A stretch of 64,000 bases of DNA. Source: Cunninghamella blakesleeana. Lineage: Eukaryota; Mucoromycota; Mucoromycetes; Mucorales; Cunninghamellaceae. Shown here one piece after another: positions 22,142 to 33,200 of this stretch (positions within the stretch are counted from its first letter, which is position 1; each line of letters begins with the position of its first letter). Below the pieces are notes generated by a model. It worked only from the letters and a program-made list of their open reading frames with translations. It did no database searches and was not told where the DNA came from. The DNA is taken from NCBI GenBank assembly GCA_017871115.1, contig JAFCIZ010000005.1, forward strand, positions 3,899,501 to 3,963,500, written 5' to 3'. The position numbers and the translations under genes are program-made.

Positions 22142-23266
22142 ATTAATAATTGTATTATTAAAAATTTAATAAAGTTGAAGTTAAACAAATTCATAAAAAA
22201 TACTAGGCAATAAAAATAGAGAATAGGTATATACTAGGACTATTAATTTATAATAACTTAGTGATGAAAGAAAATAAAGTTTAGTATGTAGGATAAAAAT
22301 TTCCTTTTATGGAACCAAAGAAAACTTTCAGTAGTGAGTGTGCTTAGTATAATGGATTTTCCAACGCAACTTGAAGAATTAGATAATTCGTTGCATTTTA
22401 AAAATCAAAACCATCACCGTCAATATTCGTATAATATAAATAAAAAATTAAATTGGATTGTTCTTTAGTTTATAGTCTTCATTAAATAGCACTTTACATT
22501 TAGAAAATAATCCATATAGAGCATTACATCTTTTATAAAACGGCAATTACAATATTGATTTAACTTTGTCATTGCAGCTATTAATAATATAAATATTTAA
22601 TCCAATAGGTAAATATACACGAATGAAAATTATGGCTTTTTATAAAAAATTTAAGTAATTAGAAATAGTAATGTATTAAAAATTGAGTTATCATTTAGTA
22701 AATGATTATAAGTATTCATTTTATTAATATTGTAATTGCTTTTTTATTTTCTATTTTCTATTTTTTTTTTTAAAAATTCATTATTTGTAACAAAATAATA
22801 ATCATATAAAACAAATATTACTGGAAAATAAAAAATTATAAATGTTGAAAACCAAAATCAAAATCAAAATATAAAAAAATATACTAATATTAATAATAAA
22901 TTAGGATTGGAAATACTGTAATATGGAAATGTATATGCCGAAATCAAATGCATTTCACTGAGCCAAAATAAAATAGTTACAACAATATATATCTTTAATA
23001 AGGTATTATATGAACATATTTAGTATAATTTTTTTATTCTTAAATTATATATAAATCCAAACATATATGTTTATATGTATATAAAGCGGTGATAATAAAA
23101 GTTCATTGTAAACGTATAAATAAGAAGGAAAAACATATTTCACATAAAAATTAGGCACTAAAAAAACGGAATTTTAATTTTTTATTTTAAAAATGATGGT
23201 GTTGGGCGCTTTAATTTCTTTTACTTTTTCTTTTTTTAAAAAAAATATTATTTTATATTTTCTATT
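22142..23266. other. Intergenic with F-box relic
   Basis: Apart from the relic at 22340–22610 it holds AT-rich DNA and the RGP1 promoter. A T7A8 tract at about 23231–23245 lies just upstream of the RGP1 start. Confidence 0.55.
22340..22610 (+). pseudogene. Decayed middle fragment of the same F-box family
   Basis: DNA similar to two parts of the upstream gene. 22351–22395 (ATGGATTTTCCAACGCAACT and on) matches the segment at 21259–21300, and 22462–22600 matches 21405–21530 (shared ACTTTACATTT and GAAAATAAT). A region is deleted between them and stop codons and frameshifts are present. No open frame survives. Confidence 0.7.
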
Positions 23267-23280
23267 ATGAGCGTCCTTGG

Positions 23281-23349
<69 letters not shown>

Positions 23350-25186
23350 CACATATACATATTAAATAATAGCAATATGATTACTTTTTTAAATAGATGA
23401 ATATAATTACTATTTTATATTCATTTTGTCTTCCTTTTTTTTATTGTTATTGTTACTATTACCACTAAACTTTTATTTTTCTCTTTTAAATAATTGATCC
23501 CTTATTCTTTTTACTAATCTTTAACCTTTTATTGTTGTTTATTTAATTCATATATATTATTATTAATATTGATAATAATAATAGTGACTACAACGTTTTC
23601 ACAAGGGGCAGTTTTCTATGCTGGAGAAACTTTATCATGTACAATATCATTTACAAACACCATACCTGTTTTAGTTAAATCGCCAAGCTCTTCATCCTCT
23701 TTAACAAAACAAAATAGACAAAAATCCTCGAATTCTAGAAAAAGTTATGGTCACGGAAGAACACCATCTACATCTTCGGCTGTTTGTGAAACAATACCTG
23801 AGCATACAACAGCATCACTTGAGCCTGATCCCTCTTTAAGTTCAAATGGAAAATCACGATCTCTGGTATCATTAGCTTCATCTACTCTAGCTTATCTTAC
23901 AGGTTATTCTACTGATTACGATTCAACGCCTTCATCAACGCCACCAAATAATAACAATAATGATATTATGGATAGTAATATGAATCAGAATAACAAAGAA
24001 TCTTTAATTACGCGCGAAACTATATGGGAGCAACAAAGTAAATATATAAGATACAATTCTGTACCTTTTTCTTCTCTTTTTCTTTCCTTTATTAATGTAT
24101 TATCATTATTAATTTTAAAAAAATAGGTACAAAAGATATAACGGACGAATATGATATAATATCCAATGGAGAAAAAGATAGTAATATAAATGATAGTAAT
24201 GAAACAATACCTATTGAACTTGAATCACATGAAATTATGACTCCACGTACAAGTATTGATACAGTAGCTTCATCCTATATACATCCAACATCACAAAGTA
24301 GAAGAAGTTCGGTAGATTCTATGGCTTCATCTCATCCCTATATAAACACTACTCAATTAAATCATCACCACCATCATCAAGGTCCATCTTCATCAGTTGT
24401 TTCGCCAATAGTAGTTCATTCAGCAAATTCTCGTCGACTTTCTCGTCTTTTAAAATCACCTTCGACTCCATCTTTATTGAAAAAACCAGAGCATTTACTA
24501 TGGGGTTTTGCCCAAGTCGTAGGTCAATTTACTGTAGATCCAACATTAATTAATAATAATGAATTTGCTCCTTTAAAACATCGCACAATGTATAGACCGC
24601 AAGGTTCAGGATTTGGTGGAGGAGGGGGTTTATGGAATGGAAAAGCTGATCCAAAAATAGGTAAAATACAAATTCTCTTAATATATACATATATATAAAT
24701 GCTAAATTAAAAAATAAATAAATAAACTAAAATGATAATAAACAAAAGGTGCATCACAAGGTATTAATAATTATAATTATAATTATTTTAGATACTCGAA
24801 CAACGCCTGTATTTTCAACACCTCCTTCTATATTATTTGTTGACCTTGATTTAGCGCCTGGTGAAACGAAAAAATGTAAGCAACAATAATATAAATATAT
24901 AAATATGTACTGATGTTCGAGAGAGAATATATATTGATAAAACCTTTTTGTGTGTGTTTGTATGTTTACGATTAGATTCATATAAACTAAAATTGCCAAA
25001 TGATTTACCACCTTCTCATCGTGGAAAGTCTATACGATTCAACTATTATCTTGTAGTAGGAACTCAGCGAGCAGGAAATATAAATCAACCTAGATCTAAT
25101 GGTATACAACCACAAGGCCAAGTTGTACAATTACGTTTCAGAATATTAAATCATGTATCAGGTATTGTTATAATTAATAATATAAG

Positions 25187-25221
<35 letters not shown>

Positions 25222-26586
25222 GGTAGATTGTGAAATTTATTTTATACTTTATATATATATATACTATTAGAGGATGGATCACGACCTATATATGACTTAA
25301 TGAATCCTGTAGTTATTTATAAAGATGAAGCCCAAGTAGAATTAGTAGGTGATCAGCATAACAAAAAATCAAAACGAAGTACAAGTATTAGCTCTACTAC
25401 ATCTGGATCATCAGCAACAGTGCAATCTAACCATCATAAAACAACGTCATCATCAGCTTCACCAGAAATTTTAAAAGAAAGACAACTGTTCATGGATTAT
25501 GTAAATGAATTATTAGAAAAAAGTCATAACGGGCATGAAGATATTCAAGAAATTACTAGACGTGAAAGTGATGCTTATGAAGAAAGACATACACCTAATG
25601 ATGATGATGAAGAAAACGATGTTATGACAGAACAAGAATATAGAAAGTCATGTGCTCAAGTAGTATCTCGTATTACTCACGCTAGTCGAAAGGGTATAAA
25701 TATATATATATATTAAAAAGAGAGCAATAGATAACTGAAAATGTATTAACTTGCAATAATAAAAATAGTCATACATGTAATTAACCATATGTGTATTTTT
25801 TATTATGTTTTTTTATTGTAGCTATGTACGATCTATGTAAGAACAACCAACGTGTAGCAAAATTGCAATTAACTAAAATAGCGCATAGACTAGGTGAATC
25901 AATACTTGGTGTATTAGACTTCAGTGAGGCAACTTTATCCACTTATAAGGTAGAATAATATAATATAGTATAATATATATTTACATATAATTATATGCTA
26001 AATTTTTATATTCATTTTATTTTATTTTTACTTCATTTTTAAAACAGATTTCCTTATATCTAGAAAGTCACGAAGTTGTTGAATCAAGTATAGCATTACG
26101 CACTCCACAATACATTACACGTGTATCAAAGAAATGTCATTCAGAATTTCATTCTTTTTGTTTGAATAATCGTCGACTTGCATTTTCACTACCAATACCA
26201 ACCACTGCTTCACCTGAATTTCAAACTACTGGAGGTAAAATATATTATATTATTTCGATGATAGCTATGATTATAACCGTTTTTGGTACGTGAGGTATAT
26301 ATACTTATTTTTATATAATGTTTAAATATTCTTAGTAAAACTACAGTACTATCTTAAATTGGAATTTATTACAAGTAATCAAGTCAAAAATAATAACGAT
26401 ACCGAACATTCATCACCAAAATCATATTTGTCTATTAATGTTGATGAACGACATCAATATTTCCAAAGTCAACAAAATATTCCAGTTAGTACTTTTGATT
26501 GTCAAATTCCGATTAAAATTTATGGATCTCCAAATGGTTCTGATCGCGCTATATATGGTCGACCTCATACCTTTTCTGTAATATAA
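23267..26586 (+). CDS. RGP1: Rgp1 homologue (Ric1–Rgp1 GEF subunit)
   Basis: Arrestin-fold partner of Ric1; the complex activates Ypt6/Rab6 for endosome-to-Golgi retrieval. Nine exons: 23267–23279, 23585–24037, 24127–24660, 24792–24875, 24976–25161, 25271–25693, 25822–25949, 26048–about 26295, 26337–26586; about 770 residues. The start ATG sits in a 13-nt first exon (MSVL|V). Family marks: QGAVFYAGETLSCTISFTN, FVDLDLAPGETKKY, PSHRGKSIRFNYYLVVG, YDLCKNNQRVAKLQL, LGESILGVLDF and a terminal FDCQIPIKIYG. Long Ser/Thr-rich inserts lie at residues 40–250. Oddity: the most obvious exon 8 donor (after 26234) leaves the last exon out of phase; only donors after 26286 or 26295 restore it. Confidence 0.88.
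23281..23361. repeat. Interrupted (TA)n tract in RGP1 intron 1
   Basis: Long run of TA dinucleotides with TACATA interruptions, filling the 5' part of the first RGP1 intron. Confidence 0.85.
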
Positions 26587-26989
26587 TTTATTTTATTTTT
26601 TCCCTTTTATATATATACACTCATTTTATATTATATTATATTATATTTCTACTCCTATTATACTTTACTATTATTACTATTACTGCTACTACTTTGTTTT
26701 TTTTATTCCTATATTTATTTATTAACCTTTTGTTTCTATTATTTTGTTTTTTATAATTTCAGTTTATATCTATATGAATATACGTTTAAAATGATATGTT
26801 TATAAATATATTTAAAGGAGATTGCAATAAAATGTATATTAGATTTCACTTTTATTTAATTCGCGTATTTTTTTAGTGAAAAATTTAAGAAGCGCCACCC
26901 ACTTTTTTTAACTGATCAAATTTTTTAGTTTGTTTACTTTTTCTTCCTCTTTTTTTAAAAAATAAAAAAGTATTTTCTTCCATGATTTA
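26587..26989. other. Short intergenic region
   Basis: RGP1 3' flank and promoter of the UBE3D-like gene. A T8A6 tract near 26950–26963 precedes the start by about 30 nt. Nothing else seen. Confidence 0.6.
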
Positions 26990-28848
26990 ATGGTGGTTCC
27001 TTTTTATGCTGAATTATTATCGAATATACAAGTATTACGTGCTACTATAGAAACCACCGATATTATTGATGCAAGTTTATTTAATATAAAAAACAATCAA
27101 TTATATTTACAAGATGATTTGATTGTTGATGTATCATCCCTTCATATCAAGTTGATACCAGCCAGCTTAGAAGTACGTGTTGATGATCATGAAATAGATT
27201 TTGATAGTAGAAAAAATAATAGTTTATTATGGCATATTAAAATTAACATCCAAAGAGATGAGCAACTGCAACAGCAGCAGTTAGCTAATAATGGTTTATC
27301 ACACGAAAAACAATGGTGGACTTCGAAAACAATATCACAAAACAATATTCAATATTTAAACTGTCGACACTGCATGCAACTACTTTTAGATTTAAATCCA
27401 AAGGATAGCAAGAACAATAATTTATTTAAATGTAAAGATTTACCTTCAGAACACTGGTATGAATTAGTTGAATGTTGGATATGTCATGAAGCAAAACCAG
27501 AAGAACATAGAGAACGGATGAGGCCTATCTTTGCAAGACAAGGCGTTTTGTTGGTTGGCACTTATTATTTTTTAATTCATGTTAATGATTTCTTTTCCAA
27601 AGATACTCTTAAATTGGATTATGAAATGGCTAATCAAACTAATGTAAGTATATGATATGTATATAGTTTTAAAAAAATAAAAAAAATAAAAAAAAATACG
27701 GATCTAAAGAAAGCTATCGAAATACATTTTTTCTTTGTAGCTGATACAAAGATCCAAGATTAATAGAATGTTATATTAAAACAAGCTTTGATATGATTAA
27801 GTTATTTCATATTTATTGGGGCTTACTACAATAACATATATTTAAATAAATATATAGATATAATTCATCATGCTAAATATCATCATTATTTTTTATTATT
27901 TACATATATAGTGGAATCGTGGTACAACAACTAAGTGGATACCCGTCAATTGTGGTAAATGTGGTAAAGTGCTTGGTGAAGGTCATTATGAGCAAAACGA
28001 AGGTAAGTGTTTTTTTAAAAAATAAAAAAGTAGAATAAGAAAAATTGGAGAAAAGGTATAAATCAATATTAATTAATTAATTAATTAGATAAACAGCTGA
28101 AGTTGATGGAAGTAAAAATATTTAAATATTGTGTTAATTTACAACCTACAATTGTTGAAAATCCAAACTTTATTAATTTCGTTACTGGCGATATGATTAA
28201 CACCGCAAATGCCCATGCTACACGTAAATATCTTATTCAAGGAAGAAAAAGTAACCAAATTTATGCTTTGGTATGACATTATTATTATTTTTATTATTAT
28301 TAAATTGATCACCTTTGACAATATTATACTAACAGCTGTTATATTACTATTACTATTTTTTTTTTTCGGTTATTATATTTATTAGATATGGTTATTTAAT
28401 TGGGATACAACTATTATTTATAATGATGGTTTTGTTGATAATGATAATGACGTCGATGACGAAAATGAAAAGAAAGTTAATATATGTCGAAGTGAAAATG
28501 GTAAGCATTTTGTTTTTATTTAATTTTTTAAACGTGTATAATAAATAAAAATAATACTAATGAGATGCTATCTTAATAATAATACAATTGTATTTTTATT
28601 TTTATTCTATTTGTTTTTCTTTAGTAATGAAGCTATTTTATGTAGATGCTAAACATAATGCCGAAACTGTAAAAAGATGGACACTGGATAAAACAACAGA
28701 TCATTTAGTATATCCTGACTCTTATTGTGAGCAATTAATTAATTATTTACAAAAATCTACCAATATTCTTCCTGCTCATTTACGTATAATGAATCATCCA
28801 GCAATGGTTATGATAAAGAATTTTTCAATAGGTTTCCTTCCTCAATAG
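26990..28848 (+). CDS. E2-binding protein, UBE3D/H10BH-like E3 ligase
   Basis: Family of ubiquitin-conjugating-enzyme-binding proteins with HECT-like E3 activity reported for the human member. Five exons: 26990–27643, 27912–28002, 28089–28270, 28386–28500 and 28625–28848, all in phase, 421 residues. Family marks: CRHCMQLLLD (Cys pair), the LPSEHWYELVECWICHE block with Cys and His, then CGKCGKVLGEGH (second Cys pair), all probably metal-binding. Near the C terminus come KLFYVDAKHNAETVKRW and the end (NFSIGFLPQ). No signal peptide or membrane helix. Neighbours do not suggest a shared pathway. Confident in family, not in substrates. Confidence 0.85.
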
Positions 28849-29089
28849 TATCAGCGTTTTTAATTATTAGTATTATTATTTTTGTATATAAAATAAAACA
28901 AAATAAGCTTATATAAAAAAAGCATGGGTAATGAAACATTTTGGGTTTTTATTTATCGCATATTTTTTTATGTATGTATATATTTCATGTGTTTTTCAAT
29001 TTTCTTTTTTCTCTTTTTTTATTTTTTCCGTTTTTAAAATATAACAAATATATAAACAAACCAAATAATAAAAGCAACAACAATAAAAG

Positions 29090-29950
29090 ATGGATCAGTT
29101 GCCTTTAGAAATAGTGGAGATGATTCTAGAAGAATTGTTTATATCAGATTTATGTCAATTATGTCTTCTCAGTCACCAGTGGTATGATTATAGTATATCG
29201 AGGATCTATGCGTGCCCACAGTTGGATGATTCTAAAAGCCATAATTTGTTTTTTGAAACAACCACACCTAAAACACAAGTTTATATACGAAAGCTAAGTC
29301 TTCTACCTACACTTATCAGTAATAAACAACTACAACAATTAAATGGGTGTGTCAATTTAATATCATTACAATTATCGCACTGCCAACATCTTACTCCTAA
29401 TACCCTTAATATATTGCTTGAAGCATGTGTAACCTCAATCCAAGAAGTTAATTTTATGGATAATCAGTTAGATCAAAAGACTTTATATTGGTTAGGGCAA
29501 GCAAGTTCAAATTATCAGCTTTGTAAATTGAATCTAAGTAATACAATGATTCGACCATGTCAATTTATTGATGTTCCTTATGATCTTCATTCAATGATAT
29601 TTAAGAATAGTAATACTAATAATGTGATGAATAATCGTTTGATGAATAATCAAAATATATTAATGGATCTAGATTTATCATACTGTAATTGGGTGGATGA
29701 TTCAACGTTACTCAATGTGGCCGAGGCTTTACCTTTACTAAAATCGATTCGTTTACGTTGGTGCCAGCAACTTTCTGAAATGGCAATTATTCTTATGGTT
29801 AAACGTTTAAAATATTTATCTGATGTAGATATTTGCCATGTTTCTAGTATAAATCGTCCAAGTAAAGCAAATCAACTATTGAATATAAATCCTTTTATAA
29901 AGAAAATTTTTTTTACTGATCATTATAGACAAACTTTAATTGTTAGATAA
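29090..29950 (+). CDS. F-box/leucine-rich repeat protein
   Basis: Single exon, 286 residues. F-box at residues 1–40 (MDQLPLEIVEMILEELFISD, LCQLCLLSHQWYDYS), the Skp1-docking segment. It is followed by leucine-rich repeats of the cysteine-containing type: LISLQLSHCQHLTPNTL, IQEVNFMDNQLDQKTL, LCKLNLSNTMI, LMDLDLSYCNWVDDSTL, LKSIRLRWCQQLSEMAI, LSDVDICHVSSI. This is the FBXL architecture of SCF substrate receptors. It is not a close copy of the larger F-box gene at 20129. Substrate unknown. A perfect hairpin lies 31 nt after the stop codon. Confidence 0.88.
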   Translation: MDQLPLEIVEMILEELFISDLCQLCLLSHQWYDYSISRIYACPQLDDSKSHNLFFETTTPKTQVYIRKLSLLPTLISNKQLQQLNGCVNLISLQLSHCQHLTPNTLNILLEACVTSIQEVNFMDNQLDQKTLYWLGQASSNYQLCKLNLSNTMIRPCQFIDVPYDLHSMIFKNSNTNNVMNNRLMNNQNILMDLDLSYCNWVDDSTLLNVAEALPLLKSIRLRWCQQLSEMAIILMVKRLKYLSDVDICHVSSINRPSKANQLLNINPFIKKIFFTDHYRQTLIVR

Positions 29951-29981
29951 TAAATAAATAATAATATTAAAACTCAGTTTG

Positions 29982-30014
29982 AGCATTTTTTGCTGGAAGA
30001 GAGCAAAAAATGCT
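29982..30014. terminator. Perfect inverted repeat (13-bp arms)
   Basis: AGCATTTTTTGCT (29982–29994) and its exact complement AGCAAAAAATGCT (30002–30014) around a 7-nt loop. One G·U and two A·U pairs can extend the stem outward. It lies in the 3' flank of the F-box/LRR gene and 218 nt before the copper ATPase start. A role in 3'-end formation or transcript stability is possible but unproven; its size also resembles small transposon ends. Confidence 0.6.
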
Positions 30015-30231
30015 TAATTTTAAATTATAAAAAAAAATTCATTTTTTATTTTTTTTCAATCTCTTTTTATTTTAGATTACTTTTTTTTTATACTTGTATA
30101 TTTTTTAATATATATATATATATATACATTTGTTTCTTTTCTTTTTTTTTTCTTCTCATTGTTAAACTATTAAATTTTGATTAATTTTTTTTATTTTATA
30201 CATTGTGAAAAATATATACAACTAAATAAAT

Positions 30232-33200
30232 ATGATAAACTATTCTATAAATGTCAGCATAGCTGGTATGACCTGTCAACACTGTGTTAAAACAATAACA
30301 GAAAGATTACAAAACTTACCTGGAGCTGAATCAGTTAATGTAGATTTGGATCGTGAACTTGGGTCTTTAAACTTAAACACAGAATTATCAGTCAATGATA
30401 TCAAAACACTTGTTTCAACGAGTATTGAAGATTTAGGTTATGATTCAGGTACACCAAACGTTTATAATCTTGACGCAACCGATAACATTATAACGGCAAA
30501 GCTTAAAGTGGAAGGCATGACTTGTTCAAGTTGTGTCCATGGTGTTACTTCTGTTCTTAGTGATTCTCCTTTGGTGATTCCAGAATCTGTTCAAGTATCT
30601 TTAGAAACTCAACTGGTGACTTTCCAAATCAAGAAACAATCTCTTACACAACAAGAAAAAAGTGAAATTATAAGTTTGGTGGATGATATGGGCTATTCTG
30701 TATTACAATCTGATTTTTTTGTCAGTGAAGATAAAGGTCAGCAATTATTATCTAATTTGAAGGAAAATGAAGAAGAAGTGGATTATACTTTACAAACTGC
30801 AACAGTGTCTATAATTGGTATGACTTGTTCGCATTGTGTTAATACAATCACAACTGGATTACAATCTCTTCCTGGGGTACTTCAACAAACGGTGGATGTT
30901 AATTTAGATAAAAACTTGGCTATTTTAACTTTTGAAAAAAATACAATTACTTCTCAACTTTTGATTAATACTATTGAAGACCTTGGTTATGAAGTTTCTC
31001 ACCCTCCTCGTATTGTAAATGGAAGGAAAACAAATGAACCTCAACTTATAGAAACATTAACAACAGCAACAACAAAAATTGGATCAGCAGATGGTAATAA
31101 AAAGGATGATGAGCTATCTCAACTTCCATGGATAAAAGTAGTTATGAGTATTAGTGGCATGCATCAAGAATCATGTGTGGATGTTTTATCTTCTGCTTTT
31201 TATACTTTACAAGATGTTCAACCTAATTCTGTACATATTTATTTATCAACCGATATGGCTATGTTTATTTGCAAGAATCCCAATAAAGATATTATTCAAG
31301 ATTTGGTGGAAAGTCGTGGTTATAAAGTTGATAATATTCAAATGATTCATAATTTAAAAGAGCCTGCTGCTGCTATGGTTACTGTTGATGACGGTATTGA
31401 TAAACTGAGTATCAAGTCTCCTTCGATTATATCCCTTGGTGCAGTTTCTGTGGTTTCTAATGATGATCTTAATCTTAAAAAAATATCTTTTAATATTTCT
31501 GGAATGACTTGCTCTAGTTGTGTAAATACGGTCGAAAAGGGATTAGCTAAATTAAATAGTGTAGATCCTACATCTGTCAAGGTGAATTTATTAACTGCTA
31601 GTGCAACTCTGAATGTGCGTGGAGATGTTCTTACTGATCAAGATATTATAAGAGCTGTTGAAAATATGGGATATACAGCATCCAATGTATCTATCGTGGT
31701 CCTGGAAAAAAATTCGGTGTCAACAACAACTGATATTTATCAAGTAGGTTTTATCGTCTCTGGTATGTTTTGTGATTCATGTGTTGAAAAAGTCCGTTCG
31801 GTTATATCTATTATGCCTGGTGTCAATAAATCAAGTATCTTTGTTGATTTAGATTCTGGTTATGTGAAATTTACTATGGATAATAATACTGTAACTCGTC
31901 AAAAGATTTATAAAGATATACAACAATTGGGTTTTTCTGCTGATAGCATTGATATCAAAAAAGAAACTTCTGAAAATGAAACAACTAAAAAAAGTGGTAG
32001 TAATGGTAGCGGAGATGCATCTAAAATCACAACAACAACAACAAGATTAACTGTAACTGGTATGACTTGTAGCTCTTGTGTTGCTAATATTGAACGTGCT
32101 ATGCTCAAACAACATGGTATTAAAAGTTGTCAAGTAAATTTATTAGCTAAATCAGCAGTAATTGTACATGATCCTAACATTATTGGTGCTCGTACTTTAG
32201 CTGACATGATTGAACAAATTGGGTATAAAGCCGAGTTGGCTGGTGTAGATGCTTCTGATGGACTGTCTGACCAACGTGCTGCTATGCGTGAAACTATGCA
32301 AAAAGAAATCAAAATATTAAGAGATCGATTCTTATGGTCTTTATTATTTGCTATCCCTGTAGCTTTAATATCTATGATTTTCTTAATGGCTGTTCCTTCT
32401 TCCTTTGCTGTACATCAAGCATTTCAAACAGAAGTGACAGGTGGATTAACTGCTGCTGATTTAATATTATTTATTCTATCTACTCCTGTACAATTTTGGT
32501 TAGGTTTCCCATTTTATAAAAAGGCATGGCGTTCTCTTTACTATACCCATACAGCTAATATGGAAACTCTTGTGGCTCTTGGTACAACAGTAGCTTATCT
32601 TGCATCTGTTGGGTCTGTTATTGCTTCTATTGTACGTGCACACCAGCCTAAAGATATGGCTCATATGGTTCATGGTATGGAAGATGCTGGTGAAGCGATG
32701 TCTATGAATTATTTTGAAACAAGTGTACTTTTAATTACTTTTATTCACCTTGGTAAATGGCTAGAAGCTTTGGCTAAAGGAAAAACTGCTGAAACAATTA
32801 CTAAATTAATGGATCTCCAACCTGAAAAAGCTACTTTGGTTCAAGTTAAAAAAGATGGAAATAATGAAATCTTATTGGAACATGAAATAGATTCAAAAGA
32901 AATTCAAGGTAAATAGATATATATTTAGTTTATGTAATATATATATATAAATATTTATTTTTATTTTATTTTTATTATTTTTATTATCATTTTATTTTAG
33001 TTGGTGATATTTTAAAAGTAAATGCTGGTGGGCGTATACCTTGTGATGGTAAATTATGGCGCGGTAATACAACAACAGATGAATCGATGATTACCGGTGA
33101 ATCTATTCCTGTATCTAAACAAGCTGGTGATGAGGTGATCAGTGCTACTATTAATTTGACTTCTCCTATATATATACGTGCTTTAAGAGTTGGGTCTGAT

